Positions 16,401-25,413 of a DNA stretch of 35,096 nt are shown one piece after another. Within the stretch, counting starts at the first letter, position 1. Each line of letters opens with the position of its first letter. The stretch is from NCBI GenBank assembly GCA_965652425.1, contig CBFGVX010000026.1:1-35096 (forward strand). Reading direction: 5' to 3'. The notes beneath the pieces were generated by a model. That model searched no databases and was not told the origin of the DNA. It saw nothing but the letters and a program-made list of their open reading frames with translations. The DNA is from JANSXG01 sp965652425 (GTDB lineage: Bacteria > Planctomycetota > Phycisphaerae > Phycisphaerales > UBA1924). The translations under genes and the position numbers were made by a program.

Positions 16401-17101
16401 CCACTCCGGGCGCCCTGCCAGCCGGCTCAAGCACCATCGAGATCGCGGGAGAGAAGCTAACGATTCTTCCGCAGCGGGCGGTGCTGTGGGAGCGCGAGCG
16501 GACGCTGCTGATCGCCGATCCGCACTTCGGCAAGGCGCAGACATTCCGCAGCGCGGGCATCGCCGCGCCCGAGCGCTCTCACGAAGCGGATCTGGCGATC
16601 CTGAGCGGCCTCATCACATCCTGCTCCGTCGATCGACTCATCGTGCTCGGGGATTTGCTCCACGCCCGGTCGGGTGTTCGCCAGAGTGTGGTTCATGCAC
16701 TTCGCGCGTGGCGTGAACGGCACTCGCAACTTGATGTTGTGCTGGTACGGGGTAACCATGATCGCTCGGCGGGCGATCCGCCCGATCAACTCCGGTTTTG
16801 CTGCGTGAACCCCGGTGAGCGAGCCGGTCCCTTCGAGCTGCGTCACGAGCCGGGAGAGGTTGTCGACGATGCCTACGCGCTCGCTGGCCATATCCATCCC
16901 GGCATCCAACTGGGCGGACATCGCGGCCTTGGGCGAAAGACCGCCGTCCGCTTTCCGGCTTTCGTGTTCGGAACGCACGAGGCGATTCTTCCCGCGTTCG
17001 GCGGCATGACCGGACTGGCGATCGTGAGACCACAACCCGGCGACCGGATCGCCATCATCGCAGACGGTGAGGTGATCGAGCTGCGCAGCGCCTCGTGCTG
17101 A
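16397..17101 (+). CDS. pdeM: Ligase-associated metallophosphoesterase (MPE/PdeM)
   Basis: The 234-residue product is a binuclear metallophosphoesterase with the motifs DPHFGK (DxH), GDLLHAR (GDxxH), RGNHDR (GNHD) and AGHIHPG (GHxH) in the right order. The Pseudomonas homologue has manganese-dependent phosphodiesterase and DNA endonuclease activity. It is the last gene of the Exo-Lig-Lhr-Core-MPE run and shares an ATGA overlap with the helicase gene. Its stop codon ends one base before the stop of the convergent propeller gene, leaving no room for a terminator between them. Confidence 0.93.
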   Translation: MTTPGALPAGSSTIEIAGEKLTILPQRAVLWERERTLLIADPHFGKAQTFRSAGIAAPERSHEADLAILSGLITSCSVDRLIVLGDLLHARSGVRQSVVHALRAWRERHSQLDVVLVRGNHDRSAGDPPDQLRFCCVNPGERAGPFELRHEPGEVVDDAYALAGHIHPGIQLGGHRGLGRKTAVRFPAFVFGTHEAILPAFGGMTGLAIVRPQPGDRIAIIADGEVIELRSASC

Positions 17102-18400
17102 TCAGCGAGGCGGATCGACCGGACGCATCTCCACCAGCCGCAGACTGCGCGCATCGCGCTCGCTCGGCCCGATCAGGATGTACGGCCGCACCGGATCGCT
17201 CGTCGCTCTGGGAACCCACACCTCTTCAGACACTTCCGCGGCGGGCGTGGCTTCCAGGACCCGATCGCGCCGGATCAGCGTCTGGTGCTTCAAACCTTCC
17301 GGCGTCGTCAGGAATACCGACCAGACCGGTTCGCCCGTGTCGGTGCGACGCAGGTGCCACGCGCCCGCGATCGACTGCGAGGCCAGCACGGTCACCCCGC
17401 CCGTCGCGTAATCGAAGACGGCCATCCGCCCTGCTCCGGTATGGAAGAACAGCAGTCCGGGCGGCTGGGAACCGGCGGCATCCGCCGGCAGCGGAGGCGG
17501 GCTCTGCAGCGGCGACATCGACTGGTACGCGATCATCGGGTCGGTGTCGCTCGAAATCGGGAAACGCGCGAGGACCGTGGAACGGGGAGCACTCTGGTCC
17601 GAACCGCCGATCCGGATCGCGACCAGATCCGATCCCGACGAGGTCTGCGTGATCGCGAGGAACACCGAAGGATCCGTGGTCGCCGTCGGCATCTGATAGG
17701 ACACACCCGGCTCCGCGCGGATATCCACACCGGAGCGGTTTCGGATCATCAGGCGTCGCTGTTCTTCGCTGGGTTCGCGCAAGGTGAGCACCGATGATGC
17801 GCCCGATCCGGGTGGAAGCAGCGTGCCGGCCGCCGCGAGATCCCCCTCGGCGCTGAGCCAACTCACCGCGCCGGTCGCCCAACTGACCTTGCCGATCCGT
17901 CGCGTCGCATCGGGAAGGATCCGTTCGATCAGGAATCCCGAATCATCTGCGGACCTGCCGAGCAGGCAGCCGGAGGGTAGGTCCTGGGTCCAACTGATCC
18001 GGCGAGGCGGGTTGGCCGAAAGGTCGTATGCCTCCACTCTGGTACGCATGGAAACCGATTGGCCGCGCGATCCGAGCAGCGACGGCCAATCCGGGGCCTC
18101 ACCGGTCTGGGTCGCGAGGTATCGGCCGTCGGGCGAGATGACCGGCAGCACCTGGCCATCGAAGGGAACCGCTCCGATCGCGCGGGTCGCGAGCACGACG
18201 CGGGAGTTTACCACCGCCGCGACCGCCGAGCGGTCGATCGGGATCTCGACCGAGCCGCGGCTCTCTGGCTGTACGGAAGGTGCGCGAGGCGAGGGCTCGA
18301 CGGGACGGACTTCGGTCACCGAGCACCCATGCATGTGACAGGCCGCTGACATCAGGACCAGCCCGGCGATCGCCGCACGCAGGAGAGGCCGATCTCGCAT
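17102..18400 (-). CDS. Exported probable beta-propeller protein at the end of the type II secretion operon
   Basis: The function is not recognised. The 432-residue product has an N-terminal basic and hydrophobic segment ending in AGLVLMSAACHMHGC. The Cys could be a lipoprotein site, although the residues before it (S-A-A) are not ideal. The rest is rich in beta-strand-like stretches with repeated phrases such as PVISPDGRYLATQ and GRMAVFDYATGGVTVLAS, suggesting a WD40- or TolB-like propeller. Its ATG overlaps the gspD stop by one base (TGATG), so it is probably co-translated with the secretin; an in-frame ATG at 18415 is a weaker choice. A role as a secretin-associated or pilotin-like lipoprotein is possible but unproven. 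Confidence 0.72.
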   Translation of the reverse strand: MRDRPLLRAAIAGLVLMSAACHMHGCSVTEVRPVEPSPRAPSVQPESRGSVEIPIDRSAVAAVVNSRVVLATRAIGAVPFDGQVLPVISPDGRYLATQTGEAPDWPSLLGSRGQSVSMRTRVEAYDLSANPPRRISWTQDLPSGCLLGRSADDSGFLIERILPDATRRIGKVSWATGAVSWLSAEGDLAAAGTLLPPGSGASSVLTLREPSEEQRRLMIRNRSGVDIRAEPGVSYQMPTATTDPSVFLAITQTSSGSDLVAIRIGGSDQSAPRSTVLARFPISSDTDPMIAYQSMSPLQSPPPLPADAAGSQPPGLLFFHTGAGRMAVFDYATGGVTVLASQSIAGAWHLRRTDTGEPVWSVFLTTPEGLKHQTLIRRDRVLEATPAAEVSEEVWVPRATSDPVRPYILIGPSERDARSLRLVEMRPVDPPR

Positions 18401-20913
18401 CAGTTGTCGTACCATGATCCGTTTCTGGGATCCGGCTCGCCGATCGGCGTGAGCTGGTCTGAATCCTTGCGGATCTGATTGAGCTGCTGGCGAAGGTCTT
18501 CCAGCCGCTCGCGATACGGAGCGTTCAGATCGTCCGCATCCGCATCATTCTGCACCACGATGGGCGTGATGAACGCGAGCAGCTCCGCGTTCTCGGTGCG
18601 GCGTTCGGTCGAACTGAAAATCGCGCCGATCAGTGGGATATCGCCGAGCAGAGGAACCTTCCGAACGATATCGGATTCTTCGCTGCGCAGGATGCCCGAG
18701 ATCACGACGGTCTGCCCGTTCTGCACGACGAGCTGCGTCGTCGTCTGTCGCCGGTCGAAGATGAAGAAGCCGTCCTGCGTCTGCGTGGGCTGGATGGAGC
18801 TGAGCTCGAGGTTGACCCGCAGATCGACGGTGCCCTGGGTGGTGATCCGCGGGCGGGCCCGCAGACTGATGCCGACCGCGCGGTACTCGCGGCTGGCGAT
18901 GATGTTGCCTTCCTGCGTCGTGTTCGTGTCGGTGACGATCGGCACATCCTGCCCGTCGAAGAACACGGCTTCCTGGTTGTCGGAGGTGAAGATCCGCGGC
19001 TCGGAGAGGATCTTGACATCGCCGTCCTGCTGCAGCGCCTGGAACACGGCGTTGAGGTCCGCATCAAGGTTCAGCACCGAGGTGTCGAACAGGTTGCCGA
19101 GGAAGTCGTTCTCGGTCGCGCTCGTGTTGGTGCCGATGGAGAGCGCGTTGTCGCCGTTGGAGGGGTTGATGTTCCCGGATCCCCAGCGGAGGCCGAGGGA
19201 CAGCTCATCGCTGACCGAAACCTCGGCGATGACCGCAGAAATGAGCACCTGTCGACCCGGCCGGTCCAGCGCCCCGATGAGTTCACCGATCGAGGCGCGG
19301 TACTCCGGCGGCGAGAGCACCATGACGGCGTTCTGACGCCACACCGGCACGATGCGGATTCGCCCGATCAGGTTCGAAGAGTTGCGAACATCCGTCGGCG
19401 GCTGGGCTCGCTGCCACCAGAAGGTCACCAGATTGGTCTGTGCCTGTGTTTCGTTGTTGCCCGTGCTTGCGGTATCTGCCGCGAACGGGCTGCTGGACGC
19501 GCCGGTCGTGGTGAGGCCGCTTTCCGTACGAGGCAGCTGCGCGATCGTGTTCTCCTGCGCGAGGAGCGTGTTGAGTTGTTCGGCGAGTTCTTCGGCGTTC
19601 GCGTGCTTGAGCTCGATGATCTCGGGCAGCCCGGCATCGACGGGCTGGTCGATGCTGGCGATGATCTCGTCGATGGCCGCGAGGTTGTCGGGGCTCTTGG
19701 CGATCACCATGATCCGTCCGCCCTCGGGGATCGCCACGAAGCTGAACTGACCGGCAAGGCGGCCGACGCCCTGCCCGGACGCTGGGGCGTTGTTGCCGCC
19801 CCGCCCGCCGCCGGTTGAGGCCGTGCCACCGGTGCTCCCGCCGAAGAGTTCGGTGAGCAGGTCGGCGACCTTGACGGGGTCGGAGTGCTGCAGGTCGTAG
19901 GTCTTGGGGATCACATCGTCGGGCCGGATCGGCAGGTCCCATTCCGTCTCGATCTGCTGACGGATCTGATCGATCACCGACTCCTCGCCGAGCACGGCGA
20001 CGGAATTCTGCTGGACATTCACGGTCACGCGGAGGGCGGAAGATGTGGCAGCGCTTTGCGACTGATCCTCATTCCCGCCCCGCCCCCGGTTGCGGTTGAA
20101 GAACTGCCGTGCGATCTCTTCCTCGCTTCGCTCATCGGCCTTGAACAGCTCGTTGATGTTCGTGGCGATCTGCTCGGCGTCGGCGAAGCGAAGGCGGAAG
20201 GTCGCCGAAACCAGGTTGGCCGTGGCGGGGCGGTCGAGCGCCTCGATAAGCCGCTCCATCCGCTGCAGCAGCGCCATGTTCCCTCGCACCACGACCGAAT
20301 TCGAATCCGGGTCGAACGCAATCCGGGCGTAGTCGGGCAGCGCCTGGCCGTCGGTCAGCACATCCTCGAGATTCTCGGCGGTCGAGTGCTGAAGCTGATA
20401 CACCTTTTCCGCGATCGTGCCGAGATCGGTGCGACCCAGCACGGACTCGTCCGGGCCGATGACCGGTACATCCTGGCGGTTGATCTCCTCGATCAGCCGC
20501 AGGATGATCAGATCCTCGGTCTCGACGATGCCCACGCCGTCCTGCTGCAGCGCGAGGAACACATAATCGAGCGCGACATTCTGGGGGAGCGGACGATCCG
20601 AGATGACCGTGACCCGGCGGGTCAGGATCTCGGGACGCGGGAGCACGACCTTGCCGGTCGATTCGACGATGAACGGGATCAGCCGGCTCACCGGAACATT
20701 GTCGAACGCGAGGGTCGTGGTCTTTCCGTCGGTCAGCCGACGCCCGTTCGGACCGGTCCGCGGCTGCTGCTCGGGCTGATCCGCTTGTTCGGTGCCCGAC
20801 CCGGCACCCGCGTCCTGAGCGTGAACCACCGGACTGGCAAGCCCCGCGCCCATTGCAAGGAGAGAGGTCGCCGTCAGGCGGGCCAGTTTGTGAGGGAATC
20901 GCGTTGCCGTCAT
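18400..20913 (-). CDS. gspD: Type II secretion system secretin GspD
   Basis: GspD forms the outer-membrane channel of the type II secretion system. The 837-residue product has a signal peptide ending near VVHAQ (residue 33), an N0-type domain (about 60-150), repeated N1-N3 domains with the typical VYQLQHSTAENLEDVL and IDEIIASIDQPV phrases, and the secretin core (about 530-790). The core includes LSEPRIFTSDNQEA and the signature VPLLGDIPLIGAIFSS. Gly/Ser/Asn-rich inserts lie in the N-domains. A C-terminal segment after residue about 795 could bind a pilotin. Its ATG directly follows the stop of the GspC-like gene, with GGGAG upstream. Confidence 0.95.
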   Translation of the reverse strand: MTATRFPHKLARLTATSLLAMGAGLASPVVHAQDAGAGSGTEQADQPEQQPRTGPNGRRLTDGKTTTLAFDNVPVSRLIPFIVESTGKVVLPRPEILTRRVTVISDRPLPQNVALDYVFLALQQDGVGIVETEDLIILRLIEEINRQDVPVIGPDESVLGRTDLGTIAEKVYQLQHSTAENLEDVLTDGQALPDYARIAFDPDSNSVVVRGNMALLQRMERLIEALDRPATANLVSATFRLRFADAEQIATNINELFKADERSEEEIARQFFNRNRGRGGNEDQSQSAATSSALRVTVNVQQNSVAVLGEESVIDQIRQQIETEWDLPIRPDDVIPKTYDLQHSDPVKVADLLTELFGGSTGGTASTGGGRGGNNAPASGQGVGRLAGQFSFVAIPEGGRIMVIAKSPDNLAAIDEIIASIDQPVDAGLPEIIELKHANAEELAEQLNTLLAQENTIAQLPRTESGLTTTGASSSPFAADTASTGNNETQAQTNLVTFWWQRAQPPTDVRNSSNLIGRIRIVPVWRQNAVMVLSPPEYRASIGELIGALDRPGRQVLISAVIAEVSVSDELSLGLRWGSGNINPSNGDNALSIGTNTSATENDFLGNLFDTSVLNLDADLNAVFQALQQDGDVKILSEPRIFTSDNQEAVFFDGQDVPIVTDTNTTQEGNIIASREYRAVGISLRARPRITTQGTVDLRVNLELSSIQPTQTQDGFFIFDRRQTTTQLVVQNGQTVVISGILRSEESDIVRKVPLLGDIPLIGAIFSSTERRTENAELLAFITPIVVQNDADADDLNAPYRERLEDLRQQLNQIRKDSDQLTPIGEPDPRNGSWYDN

Positions 20914-21522
20914 TCAAAGATCTCCCGACCGCTCGCCGGCCTGGTCATTGTTCTCGCTCGGATCAACCAAAAAACTCGGGGTCGTGCGCTCGAAGAGCTG
21001 CACATCGAACTCAACCTCACGCCAACGCACCTTCACCGACCAGGGAAGGTTTGTCTCCAGCACCTCGACACCGCTCTGGCCCTCGCCACCGACGATGAGC
21101 GTCATGTCGTTCTCGAAGGTCACGCGGTCATCCCAGACATACGCGATCTTCGGACCGCCATAGCTCGACGGGGGCGGGGGCGGGCCGGGGTCACGCGGCG
21201 GAGGTGTCTCGACCGGGTCCCGGGGTGGGGGCGGCGGCGGAGGCGGTGGGACCGGCGCGGGGGGGACGAAAAACGCCGACCGCCCGACGAACCGCTGCGC
21301 ATCCCGCTCGATCGCCTCCTGGTGTCGCTCGGCGTATCTGGCGAGTTGCAACGCCTGCGGATCCGAACTGTCCACACCGTCGGTGGCGAGCAGTGTCATA
21401 GAAAACGAGACGATCACCCGGAACGCGATCACGAGCGCGAGGATCGCCGCGAGGATCGCGAACCAACCCACGGCTCCGATGCCAGACAACAGCGCACGCG
21501 CATCGACGGTTCGCTGGTTCAT
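20914..21522 (-). CDS. GspC-like inner-membrane protein with proline-rich linker
   Basis: The 202-residue product has one N-terminal membrane helix (about residues 15-42), a short helical region, a long proline tract (about 98-130) and a small beta-rich C-terminal domain (about 135-195). This is the layout of GspC or PilP, where a linker spans the periplasm and the globular end touches the secretin N0 domain. Similarity to classical GspC is weak, so the call rests on layout and on its place directly before gspD. The ATG at 21522 overlaps the GspM-like stop (ATGA) and has a strong AGGGAGG site; a start 30 nt upstream is less likely. Confidence 0.68.
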   Translation of the reverse strand: MNQRTVDARALLSGIGAVGWFAILAAILALVIAFRVIVSFSMTLLATDGVDSSDPQALQLARYAERHQEAIERDAQRFVGRSAFFVPPAPVPPPPPPPPPRDPVETPPPRDPGPPPPPSSYGGPKIAYVWDDRVTFENDMTLIVGGEGQSGVEVLETNLPWSVKVRWREVEFDVQLFERTTPSFLVDPSENNDQAGERSGDL

Positions 21523-22112
21523 GACCTCCCTCCCTGGGCTCGGATCGCCCACGATTCGAGCATGAGTTGCACGGATAGCATCCGGCTGCTCTCAGGCCCG
21601 AGTCGCAAACGGATGGAGCTGATCGACTGCACAGCCGGCGATTCCTCGAACCGGGCGATCACCTCCATGACATCTTCAGGGGATGCCTCGAAACTGAAAT
21701 TGAAGGTCAGTCGCACCAGTTCCTCGCCGGGTTTGAGGAATTCCCGCTCCAGTGTCGTGCTTTGCAGGCCGAGTTCGCCCGGCTCGAAACGCCATCCGGA
21801 GAGAATCCCCAGCTCGCTGGTCATATCGATCAGCAGTTCGTACACCTGATCGGTTGTCTCATCGGCCCGGACCGGTGCGGTCACCGGGCCGTGCTCCTGA
21901 ATACCCCGACTGAGTGCGGCCATGTTGGATTCGCGCTCGCGGATCTGCTGCTGCAGCGCTTCCAGCTGCGCGCTCACCGTCTCGGCGCGACCGTTGATCC
22001 GCTCCACAGCCGCGAGGGTCGGCTCAATCGCTGCGAAATAGAGAAGCATAAATGCTGCGGCGTAAAGGCCCCACCGTGCCGCGCGTGGCAGATTCAGAAA
22101 TGCCTGCATCAT
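21519..22112 (-). CDS. GspM/PilO-like inner-membrane assembly protein
   Basis: The 197-residue product has a short cytoplasmic N-terminus, one membrane helix (about residues 12-35), a coiled coil (about 40-70) and a ferredoxin-like periplasmic domain ending in IRLRLGPESSRMLSVQLMLES. This is the layout of GspM and PilO, which bind GspL or PilN to form the inner-membrane platform. Its start (two adjacent ATGs) overlaps the stop of the GspL-like gene by one base (TAATG). Sequence similarity to proteobacterial GspM is low, so the assignment relies on layout and position. Confidence 0.72.
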   Translation of the reverse strand: MMQAFLNLPRAARWGLYAAAFMLLYFAAIEPTLAAVERINGRAETVSAQLEALQQQIRERESNMAALSRGIQEHGPVTAPVRADETTDQVYELLIDMTSELGILSGWRFEPGELGLQSTTLEREFLKPGEELVRLTFNFSFEASPEDVMEVIARFEESPAVQSISSIRLRLGPESSRMLSVQLMLESWAIRAQGGRS

Positions 22113-24082
22113 TAGCCACCCCCCCGCTGCGCTTCCTGCGCTCGAGCGCGCAGTTTGGTGGACTCCTCTTCCAGACGCCGCTTCACCTCGTCGCTGATGC
22201 CGTCCTGACGGGCGGCGCTGCGCCGGGCGACGCTCTCTCGCATCGCCTGAAGCTGGTCGAACTCTGCGATCTGTTCATCGGTCAGCGGGTCGGGGATCGG
22301 CTTCTGCTCTTCGTTGCCCGCAGAGCGGCTGCCGCCCTGGACCATCTCGCGACGCTCGGTGCGGGCATCGGAACCTGTATCGGTGCCCGAGGCGACCGGT
22401 GTGGACGACGAACCGCCTCCAGTTGATCCCGACGAATCCGAACCGGTGCGCGTTCCGCCGGAGAAGCGCGAGGCCGTGCCGCTGGGTCGAGCGGTGCGGC
22501 TGCCGGGCGTCCCGGTGCGATTGATCGCGGTGATCACCGAAGCACCGGGCCTCCAGATCTCCGCGCCCTCCTCGTTGTACATCCGCTCGGCGAGGTTCTG
22601 CTCGGCATAGTCAACGAGCGTTCTCGCCTGGAAGTACGGGCGGTTCACCTCGGCGCTGATCTCAAACTCGATCAGACCGCTCCCGCCCTCGGGCTCGGTG
22701 GTCCGAACCACCCTCGCCGAGGAAAACACCGCAGACTCTTCGAGGGCCTGCCTGGCACGGGACATCAGCGCCAGCGAGTCGGCGGTTCCGACGATCCGCA
22801 GAGTCTCCCCGAAGGACAGACTGATTTCGCGCACGAGCGTGAGCTGATCGTTCGATTCGGCCGGCATCGCCGCCGCGGCGTCGGCCAGCAGCTTGGCCAT
22901 CGGCCACCGGCTCCGATCCAGTTCGGAATAGATCGCGATCTGCTGCTGCAGACTCAGCGATGGCTCGCCGTCTTCCTCGCCGGTGGTCTGTCCGAGCAAC
23001 TCCTTCGCATCCGCCAGTCGTGATTCCAGCACCGACAACCGCGCCGAAGCGATGCCCAGCGGCAAAAGCAGAGCGATCGCCAGACTCGCCGCCAGCAGAA
23101 TCACCGCAACCCTGGGGTTCTGCATCGCAACCACGCCGCGTTCGAGCGGGCTGCGACGAACCCGGGGCGGCACCGAACGCAATTCAAAGAGCTGTTGCGA
23201 AGACACGGTCGAGCGCAGCATCGCGCACGCCACGCCGAGGGCGACCCCGTAGGCATCGAACCACGCCGCGTCGTCGCGCGTTCCCGCGACCGAACCGACC
23301 ACCGCGCTGCGCAGGCCCGGATCCGCCCAGAGCGTCCCGGACCGCGAGGCCGGAACGGCATCCACGCCGGCCTTGGCGCACGCCGAGGCGATGCACCGCT
23401 CGGCCGCGGCTTCGAAGGATTCTGGCTCGGAGGGATCCTCGAGCGCGGTGCGGACCGCGTGCGTGTCCGTTCCCACACCGACCACGCCGATGCACCCGAA
23501 CCGGCGATCCACGCTCGCCACCGCCCGAGGCCCGCTCATCCCCCCGACACGCGCCAGCAGCAGGAGCTCGGTCAGACCGACGATCTCGCTCGTCCAACCG
23601 TCCCACGGCTCAACTGATGAATTCTGCCCATCGCGACTCGGCCAACCGACCAGCAGCGCAGACCGAAAGCCCGCCGTCGCCGGAAGGGGGACCACGCCAC
23701 CGACCTTGCGATAGGACGGGATAGAAGGTGGCAACTCCGCTTCAGCCAGAAGTTCCGCCGCGCTGCCGAGCTCTTCCTCGTGTCCCTCAGGAACCTCGAC
23801 GACGCGGCAAACGGCCTCGCCGGAAGCGAGCACGCCGACCATCGCCTCTGGCTTGTGCTTCTCAACGAGCTGCTCGATCGATTGCGACACATCAGGTCCG
23901 CCGGAGCCGACCTCGAGCACCCGCGCTTTGCGCCCGTCCGGGGTGGCGGCTTCGGCGACGAGCAGGTTCCAGACGCCATCGCGTCGATGCCCCACCAACA
24001 CCCTCTTCGGGCGAGCATTGCCCTTAGGCGCGGCGGAGCGGGGTCCGTTCTTGGGTTGTTTCTTCTTGTCGGTTGAACTCAC
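22112..24082 (-). CDS. GspL-like protein (PilM/PilN-type fusion) of the type II secretion platform
   Basis: The 656-residue product has an actin-like PilM/GspL cytoplasmic domain (about 25-310), one membrane helix (about 328-350, VILLAASLAIALLLPLGI), and a PilN/GspL-like periplasmic region with a ferredoxin-like fold (about 355-495). A long low-complexity Ser/Gly/Thr region follows (about 510-590), then a charged helical tail (about 595-656). GspL recruits the GspE ATPase to the membrane and binds GspM. It is larger than the roughly 400-residue classical GspL because of the tail. The GTG start overlaps the gspK stop (GTGA). Confidence 0.75.
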   Translation of the reverse strand: MSSTDKKKQPKNGPRSAAPKGNARPKRVLVGHRRDGVWNLLVAEAATPDGRKARVLEVGSGGPDVSQSIEQLVEKHKPEAMVGVLASGEAVCRVVEVPEGHEEELGSAAELLAEAELPPSIPSYRKVGGVVPLPATAGFRSALLVGWPSRDGQNSSVEPWDGWTSEIVGLTELLLLARVGGMSGPRAVASVDRRFGCIGVVGVGTDTHAVRTALEDPSEPESFEAAAERCIASACAKAGVDAVPASRSGTLWADPGLRSAVVGSVAGTRDDAAWFDAYGVALGVACAMLRSTVSSQQLFELRSVPPRVRRSPLERGVVAMQNPRVAVILLAASLAIALLLPLGIASARLSVLESRLADAKELLGQTTGEEDGEPSLSLQQQIAIYSELDRSRWPMAKLLADAAAAMPAESNDQLTLVREISLSFGETLRIVGTADSLALMSRARQALEESAVFSSARVVRTTEPEGGSGLIEFEISAEVNRPYFQARTLVDYAEQNLAERMYNEEGAEIWRPGASVITAINRTGTPGSRTARPSGTASRFSGGTRTGSDSSGSTGGGSSSTPVASGTDTGSDARTERREMVQGGSRSAGNEEQKPIPDPLTDEQIAEFDQLQAMRESVARRSAARQDGISDEVKRRLEEESTKLRARAQEAQRGGG

Positions 24083-25413
24083 CGGATATTCATCTCCGTG
24101 ATCACGATAGGCAATCCCGTCCGCGCGACCGTGGCCCTGATTTCCACTTCCAGACCCGAAGCAACATCCACCCCGCGCGAGGTGATCACGAATGCGTTGC
24201 TCTGCACACCCATATACCGGCTCAGAGCCGCGAGTTGGGCCCGACTTGGAAAGAACTGAAGCAAGTCAGTCAGGTGTACGAAGCCCTGGGGCTGCTGATT
24301 GCGGATAAAGATCATTTGGTCGGCAAGTCCGGGATTATCTCGGAAGGGCTGAATGTAGTCGAGCGTCTCCCGACGAACCAGATTGAGGTTGATCTTTCCG
24401 GGAGCCGGCCCGTCTTCGGGATCGCGGAGCGTGCACTCGGCCAGAAGATCGCGGATCTGCTCGGTCGTCAGGTTCTGGATCGCGTTGAGTTCCGCCTGGT
24501 TGAACTCCCCGGATTGCGTGGCGAGTTGCCTCAAATTCGTCGACAGGTACTCATCGAGAAACTGGGCCGTGGAGCGGGCGTGCGAGAGCACCGCCTGCGC
24601 CTGCAGCGTGGTGATGCCCGGAACGCGGGCCTGCAGATCGGTTTCCGCCGCCTCCGGCAGGAACAACCGGGGCTGCCCCGAAAACGCCAGCCCCTCGTCG
24701 ATGGACGCCGCCGTGATGAACTCGGACCAGCCGGCATCGAGCACGCCGTTGGCGTTGTCCGGGGGCCAGGTCAGATCGCCGTCGTCCTCGTTGGGATCGA
24801 GGCGCCCGTTCAGGTTCCAGTCCTCGCCGCGCAAAAGCTGCGGATCGACATTTCGGATCAGTTCCACCTCCGCCAGCGTTCGGAAGTTGCCGTACCGGGG
24901 CGTGATGTTCAGCGACTCGTACCCGCCGAGTTCACCCGCCTCCGGGTTGCCGCCGCGCCATCGCACGATCGCCTCGGCGACATCCTCGGTCATGCCCTGG
25001 AGCTCCATCAGGTCATCGAATTCCATCAAGTTGATGTTGACCTTCGTATGCGGATCTTCAGGGCCGGTGTACTTGGTCGCGCCTTCCCAGTGCTCGATGC
25101 TCCAGGTGACGCCCTCCAGCTCGCCGATCGAGACCTCCACGAGCTTGTCGTACACGGCGTACCCCGACGCGTCGTTCGGCGACTGCGTGGCGTTGCCCAG
25201 CCGGGCGATCACCGCTTCGAGCCCGGCCCGAGCCGCCCACTTGGCCCTGGTCCGCGCGACCTCTTCTCGTCCGGACATGGCCTGGCGCAGCGCGCTGACC
25301 TGCAACGAAACCAGCACCACCGCCGCGATGCCGACGGCCAGCAGGACCACCACGACCGCGAAACCGCGCCGATTCATCCGCGCGTGCCTGTGATTCGACG
25401 CCGTGCTGATCAC
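24079..25413 (-). CDS. gspK: Type II secretion minor pseudopilin GspK
   Basis: GspK caps the tip of the pseudopilus. The product has an RRG|FAVVVVLL prepilin cleavage site and hydrophobic helix, and no Glu at position 5, as is normal for GspK. It then shows the long GspK domain with helix-hairpin-helix-like repeats (FDDLMELQGMTEDVAEAIVRW, VPGITTLQAQAVLSH, LNAIQNLTTEQIRDLL), and is 444 residues long. The GTG at 25413 overlaps the gspJ stop (GTGA) and has a strong GGAGG site 7 nt upstream. The ATG at 25377 would give a shorter leader peptide and a 432-residue product, so the start is not settled. Confidence 0.9.
   Translation of the reverse strand: MISTASNHRHARMNRRGFAVVVVLLAVGIAAVVLVSLQVSALRQAMSGREEVARTRAKWAARAGLEAVIARLGNATQSPNDASGYAVYDKLVEVSIGELEGVTWSIEHWEGATKYTGPEDPHTKVNINLMEFDDLMELQGMTEDVAEAIVRWRGGNPEAGELGGYESLNITPRYGNFRTLAEVELIRNVDPQLLRGEDWNLNGRLDPNEDDGDLTWPPDNANGVLDAGWSEFITAASIDEGLAFSGQPRLFLPEAAETDLQARVPGITTLQAQAVLSHARSTAQFLDEYLSTNLRQLATQSGEFNQAELNAIQNLTTEQIRDLLAECTLRDPEDGPAPGKINLNLVRRETLDYIQPFRDNPGLADQMIFIRNQQPQGFVHLTDLLQFFPSRAQLAALSRYMGVQSNAFVITSRGVDVASGLEVEIRATVARTGLPIVITEMNIR

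Noticed and set aside
19885..21849. 654-codon plus-strand open frame opposite gspD, the GspC-like and the GspM-like genes
   Set aside because: It crosses the boundaries of three real genes and has no recognisable features.
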